A stretch of 64,000 nucleotides of DNA, from NCBI GenBank assembly GCA_000173575.1, contig ABYL01000013.1:1-64000 (forward strand). The letters run 5' to 3'. The position numbers and the translations under genes were made by a program. The notes below the pieces were generated by a model. That model was not told where the DNA came from, ran no database searches, and worked only from the letters and a program-made list of their open reading frames with translations. The DNA is from Burkholderia sp. H160. Its GTDB lineage: Bacteria; Pseudomonadota; Gammaproteobacteria; Burkholderiales; Burkholderiaceae. Of the stretch, positions 9,115-16,758 are shown in pieces (within the stretch, counting starts at the first letter, position 1; each line of letters opens with the position of its first letter).

Positions 9115-9969
9115 TCAAGGCCGGTTCAGCCGCTTGGACAGATCGGCGACGAGAATCGCCATGCGCGCGGGCTTCTCGTAGCACGCGACGTCATAATCGC
9201 GGATCACCTCGCTGATCTCCGATTCGCTGGCCTTGCCGGTCAGCAGCTCGCCGGTCAGCACGAAGATCGGCGCGTCCGGGTTCTCCGACGCGCGCACCGC
9301 GCGAATCGCCGCGGTCGAGGTCTGCGCGCCGAACAGCCAGTCGATGATCACGCCGTCGAACACCTGCGACTGCAACTGCTCGCTGAAGGCCGCGAGCCCA
9401 TAGATGGCGACCGCCGCGAAGCCGCTGCGTTCCAGATAGTCGCGCAGGTTGTCGGCGCTCGCGCGATCGTCGTCGACGACCGCGATGGTCGGCTTGTCGG
9501 TTTCGGCGCGGCGCGGATAGATCTCGATCTTGTGAACTTCATAGGCGCTCTGATACAGCGCGCCATCGTGACGCGCGACGCGCCATTGACCGAGCCGCGA
9601 ATAGGCGACGAACTCCGGGCGGCTACCCGGTTCGAGCGCGGCACCGACCCAGGCGGTGCAGGCGATTTCGGTCGCGCCGATGCAGAACACCGCCTCCTGG
9701 GCGATCGCGCCGACGACGCCAGGATCGAGCGACTGCGCGCCGAACAGCTGCGCCGCGGGTTCGTCGAATACCTCGGCGACTTTCTTGATCTGCGACAGGG
9801 TCCACGGACTATTGCCGCGCAGTTTGCGGTGCCCCTGGGAAAAACTCAGATCGAGGATGCGGCAGAGCTCCGTGGTTTGCTGGCGCTTGCCGATTCCATG
9901 CCGGCTCATCAACTCGCGCACGCGCTCGGCAACCGCTATGGAGTCGGGTGAGTGTGTTTCGTTGGCCAT
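9115..9969 (-). CDS. BetR-type HTH regulator with C-terminal receiver domain
   Basis: A 284-residue protein with unusual domain order. Residues ~10-80 form a helix-turn-helix of the BetR type (ELCRILDLSFSQGHRKLRG, then SQIKKVAEVFDEP), a middle part (~85-150) is unassigned, and residues ~159-284 are a receiver with acidic pocket Asp166-168, phospho-acceptor Asp210 in VIIDWLFG and the Lys in CYEKPA. Ordinary response regulators have the receiver first. The ATG at 9969 gives MANETHSP; the frame stays open to 10152 without support. It converges on the hybrid kinase, and phosphotransfer from that kinase is inferred from proximity only. Confidence 0.85.
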   Translation of the reverse strand: MANETHSPDSIAVAERVRELMSRHGIGKRQQTTELCRILDLSFSQGHRKLRGNSPWTLSQIKKVAEVFDEPAAQLFGAQSLDPGVVGAIAQEAVFCIGATEIACTAWVGAALEPGSRPEFVAYSRLGQWRVARHDGALYQSAYEVHKIEIYPRRAETDKPTIAVVDDDRASADNLRDYLERSGFAAVAIYGLAAFSEQLQSQVFDGVIIDWLFGAQTSTAAIRAVRASENPDAPIFVLTGELLTGKASESEISEVIRDYDVACYEKPARMAILVADLSKRLNRP

Positions 9970-10303
9970 GCTGCGTGAAAATTCCGCCCGGTTAAAAGGT
10001 ATAAGGGGAGCGCGTTCGACAGGCGCAAGCTGACCTTGCGCATGCAACGCGCATGAATCGGCCACGCGGGGACAGCCAATGTACCGCAAAAAAATTCGCG
10101 ATTTATGATTCTGTCTGACCGGCGACGGATGTCGCTGATGAACGCGACGCAACAGCCGTACCGACGACTTTTGATGCGATACGCATCAAAAAGCATTTTA
10201 CCGGTGAAACGATGACGAAACCGTAGGGAATGCGCGAATGAAGCATTGCGCGAGGGCAAACCCCCTGTGCGGACAGCCGAAGGCGCGCTCGCGTGGCGCG
10301 CGT
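9970..10303. other. Intergenic region upstream of the BetR-REC gene
   Basis: This 334-bp stretch lies between the start of the BetR-REC gene and the 3' end of hipA. It is more AT-rich than its surroundings and holds one perfect palindrome (10169-10191, listed separately). The BetR-REC promoter should be here on the minus strand; TTATAC-like sequences occur but no clear hexamer pair was found. Confidence 0.4.
10169..10191. promoter_or_regulatory. Perfect 23-bp palindrome, candidate operator
   Basis: TTTTGATGCG and CGCATCAAAA are exact inverted arms of 10 bp separated by ATA. There is no following T-run consistent with transcription arriving from hipA, so an operator is more likely than a terminator. 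Its position ~200 bp upstream of the BetR-REC start suggests control of that gene. Confidence 0.5.
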
Positions 10304-11644
10304 TCAGCTTGCCGGCATTGTGTCGAGCCGGGCCGCCGAGTTTTGAAGTTCTTTAAAAATCCGCTCGGCGACCTTGCCCGGAAAGTGCTCCGGCAACTCC
10401 GCCGAGACCCGCTCGATCACGCCGGGCGTCTGTTCGATCAAGCGCTGGATCAGCGGCTCGGCGTTGGCGCCGTATGAGCACTTCAACGCCATCGCGTTGA
10501 AGTGGCGCCGCTGCACGTCGCGAAACGCATCGTGCTTGCTGCGCGACCACAGACCCATCGCGAGCCGCGCCTTGTACCACGACCACTGGTTCGGGCCATT
10601 GCCTTCGACCGGCCAGATCGACATCACGTCGTAGAGCGGCGTCAGACGGTACTGGCCGCCCGCGAGCAGACGGATGCTGAAGTTCTTCGCGTGGCCGTCC
10701 GGCGCGGCGAGCATCCAGAACAGGATCTGGCTAGCCAGCAGCGTTTCGATGTCCTGCCGCGCCTCGACCGATTGCTGCAGAATCCGCGCGGGATCGAGCA
10801 CGCCGGGGCCGCCCTCGTTTTCGTATTTGCGATGCGACGGCACGCCGTACACCTGGCAGAAATCTTCCTGCGGCAGACGCAGCAGCCATGTGCCGCTCGA
10901 ATGCATCTGCCGGTCGAAGCGTTCCACGGCGAGCACGCGCTGCTTGCCGAACCTGAGCATCTCGGTGTTCGCGACCGGCAGGCCGAACGCGCGCAGAATC
11001 CGCAGACACAGCCACTCGTTTTCGACCGACGTGCTGAGATCGGCAAGCCGGTTGCCGACCAGCCCGAGTGGCAGCTTGAAGATATGCGTGGTCGGTGTCG
11101 CGCCGTGCGGCCGCTGCCATTGGCCGTCATGCCACAGCAGCGCGGTTTTTTCCTGCGCGCCAGCGAGCGAGATGCGGAAGTCGTCACTTTCATCGGGCGC
11201 GCCGAGCGTCGGCTTGCCGACCGTTTGCGCGAGCAGCGCCTCGATGTCGTCGTCGCAGAGCGGCGTGCCGTCGATCCGCTGAACCCCGGCCGGCGCGTCG
11301 TCTTCGGCAAGCAGTTGGACCGCGCCGACGCAGTCGCGGCCGATTGCCTGCAGCAGGTCGAACGCGTCGAGCGTTTCGGTCCGGTAGCGCTGCGCGATGC
11401 GTTTGCGGATGACGTCGCTGTCGGGCAGCAGGTTGTCGAAGAAGTTGAGCACCCGCGGCCCTTTGTGCGTCATGTTGCCGGGCGTGAACGGCAGCGACAG
11501 CGACAGCGGACGGCCCGCGGGTGAGGCGAGCCAGGCGGCGTCGTAGGCGAATTCCATTGGGCCGCGCGCGGGCAGGCGCCAGATGCCGACGCGCTCGCCG
11601 TTCGCCCACACCGACAATGCCTTCGAAGCGGTTTGCCGTGCCAT
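10304..11644 (-). CDS. hipA: HipA-family Ser/Thr kinase toxin
   Basis: A 446-residue HipA-type kinase. The N-terminal part (to ~110) fits the HipA N1 domain, including LSLSLPFTPG and LNFFDNLLPDSD. The kinase part has the phosphorylatable-loop motif ISLAGAQEKTALL (~158-170), the catalytic motif DGHAKNFS (Asp316) and a metal Asp339 in PLYDVMS. In E. coli, HipA phosphorylates glutamyl-tRNA synthetase and induces persistence; the target here is not known. The start lies 1 bp after the hipB stop, so the pair is one transcript. All key kinase residues look intact. Confidence 0.93.
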   Translation of the reverse strand: MARQTASKALSVWANGERVGIWRLPARGPMEFAYDAAWLASPAGRPLSLSLPFTPGNMTHKGPRVLNFFDNLLPDSDVIRKRIAQRYRTETLDAFDLLQAIGRDCVGAVQLLAEDDAPAGVQRIDGTPLCDDDIEALLAQTVGKPTLGAPDESDDFRISLAGAQEKTALLWHDGQWQRPHGATPTTHIFKLPLGLVGNRLADLSTSVENEWLCLRILRAFGLPVANTEMLRFGKQRVLAVERFDRQMHSSGTWLLRLPQEDFCQVYGVPSHRKYENEGGPGVLDPARILQQSVEARQDIETLLASQILFWMLAAPDGHAKNFSIRLLAGGQYRLTPLYDVMSIWPVEGNGPNQWSWYKARLAMGLWSRSKHDAFRDVQRRHFNAMALKCSYGANAEPLIQRLIEQTPGVIERVSAELPEHFPGKVAERIFKELQNSAARLDTMPAS

Positions 11645-11645
11645 C

Positions 11646-11900
11646 TCACCACTCGACGATCGGCGCCGGTCCGGGGATCGGCTCGTGCTTGTCGCGCAAC
11701 TGCAATTGCAGGCCATAGGCGCCGCACATCGCCAGCAACTGTGTGAGGGTGAGCGCGCTCGCGTCGGTTTCGAGCGCGGAAATGCGGCTCTGGCTCACGC
11801 CGATGCGCGCGGCCGCCTCGGTCTGCGTGAGACCGGCCTGGCGGCGGCTGGCCGCAAGAAGCTGGGCGAGCTGGTCCGATGTGGCGATCAGGTGGAGCAT
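11646..11900 (-). CDS. hipB: HipB-like antitoxin, Xre-family regulator
   Basis: An 84-residue Xre/Cro-type DNA-binding protein: helix-turn-helix around residues 20-50 (GLTQTEAAARIGVSQSRISALE), then a leucine-rich helix, ending in a Trp as some HipB proteins do. It should bind HipA and repress its own promoter. No strong Shine-Dalgarno precedes the ATG at 11900. Repeated sites and a promoter lie directly upstream. Confidence 0.92.
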   Translation of the reverse strand: MLHLIATSDQLAQLLAASRRQAGLTQTEAAARIGVSQSRISALETDASALTLTQLLAMCGAYGLQLQLRDKHEPIPGPAPIVEW

Positions 11901-11929
11901 GGCGGATTATCTGCTAGACGAATAAACGC

Positions 11930-11958
11930 AATTTATGCGTCGCACGAATATTTGTCAA
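11930..11958 (-). promoter_or_regulatory. Sigma-70 promoter of hipBA
   Basis: On the minus strand a perfect -35 TTGACA (11958-11953) is followed after 17 nt by TAAATT (11935-11930). The expected transcript start is about 23 nt before the hipB ATG. The -35 and spacer sit inside the 11-bp inverted repeat. Confidence 0.72.
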
Positions 11959-11977
11959 ATATTCGTGTGGCAGATAA

Positions 11978-12006
11978 TTGAAGAATATTCGTGTGGCGGA
12001 TAATTG
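11978..12006 (+). promoter_or_regulatory. Candidate divergent promoter toward the C39-like gene
   Basis: TTGAAG (11978-11983) and TAATTG (12001-12006) are 17 nt apart on the plus strand. Both hexamers come from the tandem 26-bp repeat, so this promoter would also be covered by a HipB-bound array. Confidence 0.45.
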
Positions 12007-12053
12007 GAGATTTCTGCTGGAGCGGGCCGCGAAGCATGCTGTAATCCCGCCCA

Positions 12054-12719
12054 ATGCAACTCAACCCGACCCAACCGATGCCATTGATGACCGAACCCGC
12101 TGTCCGCCACACCGACGTCCCGTACTACACGCAGTGGGGCAGCCCCGAGTGGATCCGCGACATCGTCGAACAGCAGCGCGACCCGTGCGACGATCCGCAC
12201 TGGCAGCGCAGCGGTTTCGCCGACCCCGAGCGCTATCGCTTCTGGGCGCAGCGCCTGTGCGGGCTCACGTGCCTCGAATCGGCGCTCGACTACTGGCGCA
12301 TCGAGCACGCGCCGCGCGCCGCATTGCTCGACGACGCGCTGCGGCACGGCGTGTACCGGCTGCGCGACGATGGCGGCGTCGACGGCCTGATCTACCGGCC
12401 GTTCGCCGACTGGGCGGGCGCCGCGTTCGGCCTCACGATCGACGTGTTGCCGCAGGCGTCGCTCGAGGAGATCGCGGCGCGGCTCGACGCCGATACGCTC
12501 GCGATCGTGTCGGTGAGTCCCGAGATCCGCTATCCCGAGCGGCCGAACCAGCAGCGGGGCGGTCATCTGATCCTGCTGCACGGCCGGGATCGCGACGGCG
12601 TGTGGTTTCACAACCCGTCGGGTGTCGCGCCGCATCAGGCCGACGTGTACCTGCCGTTCGCGACCATGTCGCGTTTCTATGCGGGGCGCGGGATGACGCT
12701 GAGCCGCCGCACCTGCTAG
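12054..12719 (+). CDS. C39-like cysteine peptidase family protein
   Basis: A 221-residue protein resembling the papain-like C39 peptidase family. Gln66 and Cys69 in AQRLCGLTC would be the oxyanion and nucleophile residues, His171 in GGHLILLHG and Asn187 in WFHNPSG the remaining catalytic residues. No signal peptide or membrane helix is seen, so it probably acts in the cytoplasm. Initiation could also be at 12078 or 12087; none has a clear ribosome site. It is divergent from hipBA and shares the operator region. Substrate unknown; the peptidase call rests on motif spacing. Confidence 0.62.
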   Translation: MQLNPTQPMPLMTEPAVRHTDVPYYTQWGSPEWIRDIVEQQRDPCDDPHWQRSGFADPERYRFWAQRLCGLTCLESALDYWRIEHAPRAALLDDALRHGVYRLRDDGGVDGLIYRPFADWAGAAFGLTIDVLPQASLEEIAARLDADTLAIVSVSPEIRYPERPNQQRGGHLILLHGRDRDGVWFHNPSGVAPHQADVYLPFATMSRFYAGRGMTLSRRTC

Positions 12720-12824
12720 CTGGCGCCGCTGCGCACTGTGTGAAGGAGGTGATCTGGTCAATTCTTTCGCGCTCGGTTACGGTGACACCATGCCCACTCG
12801 ATCCAGCATTGGACCTTCCCGCCC

Positions 12825-13757
12825 ATGACCCGCCCGACCACGCAGATCTTCGACGCCGCCGCCACCGCGCGGCTGATGCCTTACGCAGCGCTTGTCGAGG
12901 CGCTGCGGCGCGCAAGCGTCGATTACGCGCAACAGCGCATCGTGAGTCCCGAGCGGCTCGTCGTGCCGCTGAACGCCGGCGGGATGATGCTGTCGATGCC
13001 CGCCACCGCGCCTGATCTCGCGATCCACAAGCTCGTCAACGTGTGCTCGAGCAACGGCGCGCGCCATCTGCCGACGATCCACGGCCAGGTGATGGCCTTC
13101 GATGCCGATACCGGCGAGACGCTGTTCATCCTCGACGGCCCGACCGTGACGGGCCGCCGGACCGCGGCCATGTCGATGCTCGGCATCGCGACGTTCGCCG
13201 GGCGCGCGCCGCGCGAATTTCTGCTGATCGGCACCGGCACGCAGGCGCTCAATCATCTGGAGGCGATCGGCGAGCTGTTTCCCGACGCGCGCGTGTGGGT
13301 CAAGGGCAGCGCGCCCGCGCGTGCCGACGCATTCTGCGCCGCGCAGCGCGGCAAGGTGTGCGAGCTGCTGCCGCTCACGGAAGCTGGCGTAACGATTCCG
13401 GCTTCAGTCGACGTCGTGATCGCGTTGACCACGAGCAAGCAGCCGGTCTATGACGAGGCGGCGCGTGCCGAGCGGCTAGTGATCGGCGTCGGTGCTTTCA
13501 CGCCACAGATGGTCGAGATTGGCGCGACCACGCTCGCCGGCAGCGCGCTGTTCGTCGACGATCCGGCTGGTGCGAGGCACGAGGCCGGTGATTTCATCCA
13601 GGCCGGTGTCGACTGGGCCCGAGTGGGCGGGATCGCCGCGGTGTTGGATCAGACGCGGCCAGTGCCGACGGGGCCGGTGGTGTTCAAGAGCGTCGGCTGC
13701 GCAGCGTGGGATTTGGCCGCGTGCCGGGTCGCGCGCGACGCGTTGGAGCAGGGCTGA
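12825..13757 (+). CDS. Ornithine cyclodeaminase / delta1-pyrroline-2-carboxylate reductase family enzyme
   Basis: A 310-residue member of the OCD/mu-crystallin family. Lys69 in IHKLVNV is the conserved substrate lysine, the Rossmann motif LLIGTGTQALNHLEA starts near 133, and TGRRTAAMS (110-118) matches the family. The sequence fits NAD(P)H-dependent ketimine reductases acting on pyrroline- or piperideine-2-carboxylate (trans-hydroxyproline or lysine catabolism) better than true ornithine cyclodeaminase, but this cannot be settled by eye. It stands between a C39-like gene and zwf without operon partners of an amino-acid pathway. Confidence 0.8.
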   Translation: MTRPTTQIFDAAATARLMPYAALVEALRRASVDYAQQRIVSPERLVVPLNAGGMMLSMPATAPDLAIHKLVNVCSSNGARHLPTIHGQVMAFDADTGETLFILDGPTVTGRRTAAMSMLGIATFAGRAPREFLLIGTGTQALNHLEAIGELFPDARVWVKGSAPARADAFCAAQRGKVCELLPLTEAGVTIPASVDVVIALTTSKQPVYDEAARAERLVIGVGAFTPQMVEIGATTLAGSALFVDDPAGARHEAGDFIQAGVDWARVGGIAAVLDQTRPVPTGPVVFKSVGCAAWDLAACRVARDALEQG

Positions 13758-13980
13758 GTGTCACCGGCCGGACCTGCAGAAAGTCCAGAAAAAACAACGG
13801 TTTGCGGCGCAAGGTTGGGACTTTGCGCCAACCTGGGGCAGATGCTGCCGTGCAAACTATCTCGAAACGTTGCACCATAGGCGTTCGCCGGAAAAGGCGC
13901 CATCGCGGACAGGAGCCGTAGCCCGTCCGCAGCCGCCGATTCCTGATCGATGCCTTCCCCCTAGACGCTGCGACCGTGCC

Positions 13981-15462
13981 ATGACGACCCAACAAGCTTC
14001 CGCCACACCCGACCAGCCGCTCGACATGATCATCTTCGGCGGCACCGGCGATCTGTCGTTCCGCAAGCTGCTGCCTGCGCTTTACATGGCGCATCTGCAC
14101 TGCAACCTGCCGCCGGACACCCGCATTCTGACGATCGGCCGCAAACCCTGGTCGCGCGACGAATACATCCGCGAATTCATGGAGCAGAAGGCGAAGCCCT
14201 TCATCGACAAGAAGGCATTCGATGCGTCCGCGTGGGACAAATTCCTCGCGATTTTCGAATACGTGCGGATGGACGTCGACTCGTCCGAGGACTACCAGCG
14301 CCTGAAGGAAGCCTCGCGCGAGGGCGCGCACCGTGTGTTCTATCTGGCGACGTCGCCGGATCTGTTCACCCATATCTGCGACAACCTGTCGTCGGCCGGG
14401 CTCGTCGATGCCAATTCTCGCGTCGTGCTCGAAAAGCCGCTCGGTCACGATCTGGCCTCCGCACGGGAGATCAACATCGCGGTCGGCAAGCATTTCGACG
14501 AAGCGCAGATCTACCGGATCGACCACTACCTCGGCAAGGAAACCGTCCAGAACCTGATGGTGCTGCGCTTCGGCAATCCGATTTTCGGGCCGCTGTGGCA
14601 GGCGCCGTACATCAAGAGCGTGCAGATCACGGTGGCCGAAACGGTCGGCGTGGGGAGTCGCGCCGGGTTCTACGACAAGACCGGCGCGCTGCGCGACATG
14701 GTGCAGAACCACCTGCTGCAACTGCTGTGCATCGTCGCGATGGAGCCGCCGGTGTCGCTCGATCCCGACGCGGTGCGCGACGAAAAGCTGAAGGTGCTGC
14801 GCTCGCTGCGGCCGATGACGCCCGAGGACATCGCGCGCGACACGGTGCGCGGCCAGTACACGGCCGGCGCCGTCGACGGCGAGGCGGTCAAGGGCTACCT
14901 CGAGGAAGACAACGTGCCGGCGGGCAGCCGCGCCGAAACCTTCGTCGCATTGCGCGCGCGGATCAACAACTGGCGCTGGGCCAACGTGCCGTTCTTCCTG
15001 CGCACCGGCAAGCGGATGCAGAAGAAGCTGTCGGAAATCGTTATCGAATTCTCGGAGCTGCCGTTCTCGATCATTCCGAGCAATGGGCGCTCCTACGGCA
15101 ATCGTCTGGTGATCCAGTTGCAGCCGGAAGAGTCGATCCAGCTGCAGGTGCTCGCGAAAGAACCCGGCAGCGGCATGCACATGCTGCCGGTGAACCTGAA
15201 CCTGGACCTGCAGCAGGCGTTCACCGAGCGTCGCGCGGAAGCCTATGAGCGGCTGCTGATCGACGTGATCCGCGGACGTCTGACTCACTTCATGCGGCGC
15301 GACGAACTCGAAGCGGCATGGGCGTGGGCCGAGCCGATTCTCGACGGCTGGGCGAAATCCGGCGAGCGGCCGCGCTCGTATTCGGCGGGCACGTTCGGGC
15401 CGGCCGCATCGACCTCGTTGATGACGCGGGAGAATGCGGTGTGGGCGGAGGAGTCGCAGTAA
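13981..15462 (+). CDS. zwf: Glucose-6-phosphate 1-dehydrogenase
   Basis: A 493-residue enzyme, the usual length, catalysing NAD(P)-linked oxidation of glucose 6-phosphate to 6-phosphogluconolactone, the entry to the oxidative pentose-phosphate and Entner-Doudoroff routes. The nucleotide motif IIFGGTGDLSFRKLLPALY occupies ~17-35 and the substrate motif RIDHYLGKE is at 179-187. GALRDMVQNH contributes the catalytic His. The frame is open 163 codons upstream across the previous gene, but the ATG at 13981 gives the family N-terminus. No pgl or edd lies nearby. A strong terminator follows. Confidence 0.97.
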   Translation: MTTQQASATPDQPLDMIIFGGTGDLSFRKLLPALYMAHLHCNLPPDTRILTIGRKPWSRDEYIREFMEQKAKPFIDKKAFDASAWDKFLAIFEYVRMDVDSSEDYQRLKEASREGAHRVFYLATSPDLFTHICDNLSSAGLVDANSRVVLEKPLGHDLASAREINIAVGKHFDEAQIYRIDHYLGKETVQNLMVLRFGNPIFGPLWQAPYIKSVQITVAETVGVGSRAGFYDKTGALRDMVQNHLLQLLCIVAMEPPVSLDPDAVRDEKLKVLRSLRPMTPEDIARDTVRGQYTAGAVDGEAVKGYLEEDNVPAGSRAETFVALRARINNWRWANVPFFLRTGKRMQKKLSEIVIEFSELPFSIIPSNGRSYGNRLVIQLQPEESIQLQVLAKEPGSGMHMLPVNLNLDLQQAFTERRAEAYERLLIDVIRGRLTHFMRRDELEAAWAWAEPILDGWAKSGERPRSYSAGTFGPAASTSLMTRENAVWAEESQ

Positions 15463-15489
15463 CGGGCTTTCGATTGCGCGCGATTAACG

Positions 15490-15527
15490 CGGCTCGTGAC
15501 GTTGTAGTGGCGTCGCGAGCCGTTTTT
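15490..15527 (+). terminator. Rho-independent terminator after zwf
   Basis: A 12-bp stem (CGGCTCGTGACG with CGTCGCGAGCCG, one G-U pair) closes a 9-nt loop and is followed by five T. It lies 28 bp after the zwf stop. Confidence 0.8.
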
Positions 15528-15579
15528 GCTTTTGCTGTCCTTGTCCGTCGCACCCAGCGGCATTCCGAATGAGGCATCG

Positions 15580-16728
15580 ATGAGGCGATTTCTCCTGGCA
15601 TTGACCTGGGCGGCAAGCGTGGCAAGCACACTCAATCTCACGGCTTGCGCCAGCAGCGGTCTCGATGCCCGGAGCGATCCGCCGAAGGTGATCATCGACA
15701 GCGACTACAACACGCTCGGCGACGACGGCCAGCTCGGCGTGATGGCTGCGCAATTGCAGGCGCAAGGATCGCTGAACGTGCTCGGCATTACCGTGGTGTC
15801 GGGCAATCAATGGCTGAAGCAGGGCGTTGCGGACGCGCTGAAATCGGTCGAACGACTCGGCGTCGAAAAACAGATCGGCGTGTATGCGGGCGCCAATTAC
15901 GCACTGTCGCACGACGCCAGAACCGTCCAGCGGGAACTGAAGGAATACCCCGGCGGCGATGGTTATATCGGCGCATGGAGCAAGCCCGAGCCGAAAACGG
16001 ATAACGACCTCGTCGCGCCGCCGGACGGCTTCGCGACGCACACGAAGGCGCGGAGCCAGAGCGCGATTGACTTCATCGTCGAATCAGTCAAGCGTTATCC
16101 GGGCGAGGTGACGATCCTTGCGATCGGCCCGCTGACCAACATCGCTGTGGCCACGCGCGAGCATCCCGAGATCGTGCCGCTGATCAGGCAGATCATCTAC
16201 ATGGGCGGCGCGATCGACGTGCCGGGCAATACCACGCGAACCGCCGAGTTCAACTGGTGGTTCGATCCCGAAGCGGCGAAAACGGTCCTGCGTCTGCCGA
16301 TCAGACAGACGGTGATTCCGCTCGACGTGACGAATACCGTGCAAATGGACAAGGCGATTTATGATCGTATCGCGCACGATCCGGCGAAGCAGACCATCAT
16401 CACGCAACTGTTCAAGACGCTGAACGGCTACGGATTCGACGGCAAGAACGGCTTCGAGACCAATCCGAACTACACGACGAGCATCTGGGACACGTTGACG
16501 CTTGCGTATCTGATGCATCCGTCGTTCGCGACGCAGACTGTCGAGGAGTGGGTGGATGTAGATACGGGCTTCGGTGCCGACGATGGCAAGGCAAGGGGCT
16601 ACACGATTTCGCCGCCGCCGGGGTTGCAGAAGATGACGGTCGTCAAACGATTTGATAATCCGGCGTTTTTTAATTTCTATGTCGATCTGTTGACGCGGCC
16701 GGTGCCGGTGCGGCTGCCGGACCAATAA
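15580..16728 (+). CDS. Nucleoside hydrolase, predicted lipoprotein
   Basis: A 382-residue inosine/uridine-preferring nucleoside hydrolase-type protein that hydrolyses the N-glycosidic bond of ribonucleosides. The calcium-binding motif is Asp40-Ser-Asp42 ... Asp48-Asp49 (DSDYNTLGDD), supported by AIGPLTNIA, YMGGA and NWWFDPEAA. The N-terminus is a lipoprotein signal with lipobox LTAC (Cys23), so it should be anchored in the envelope, which is less common than the cytosolic form and suggests salvage of external nucleosides. GAGG lies 5 nt before the ATG. Confidence 0.88.
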   Translation: MRRFLLALTWAASVASTLNLTACASSGLDARSDPPKVIIDSDYNTLGDDGQLGVMAAQLQAQGSLNVLGITVVSGNQWLKQGVADALKSVERLGVEKQIGVYAGANYALSHDARTVQRELKEYPGGDGYIGAWSKPEPKTDNDLVAPPDGFATHTKARSQSAIDFIVESVKRYPGEVTILAIGPLTNIAVATREHPEIVPLIRQIIYMGGAIDVPGNTTRTAEFNWWFDPEAAKTVLRLPIRQTVIPLDVTNTVQMDKAIYDRIAHDPAKQTIITQLFKTLNGYGFDGKNGFETNPNYTTSIWDTLTLAYLMHPSFATQTVEEWVDVDTGFGADDGKARGYTISPPPGLQKMTVVKRFDNPAFFNFYVDLLTRPVPVRLPDQ

Positions 16729-16758
16729 ACGTGCGAGCGCCGCGCGCCCGCACCCGCT

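Larger units (their letters stand above)
11904..12009. promoter_or_regulatory. hipBA operator array: inverted and tandem repeats
   Basis: Three nested structures lie between hipB and the divergent gene. (1) An 11-bp inverted repeat, CACGAATATTT (11943-11953) and AAATATTCGTG (11957-11967), with a 3-nt spacer. (2) Two directly abutting 26-bp copies at 11958-11983 and 11984-12009 that differ at only two positions. (3) An inverted, partly diverged 20-nt copy of the same motif at 11904-11923. The sites overlap both promoters proposed here, as expected for autoregulation by HipB with HipA. Confidence 0.75.

Noticed and set aside
13684-15288. 534-codon open frame on the minus strand opposite zwf
   Set aside because: It is antisense to a strongly supported gene; Arg/His/Leu-rich composition is typical of chance frames in high-GC DNA.
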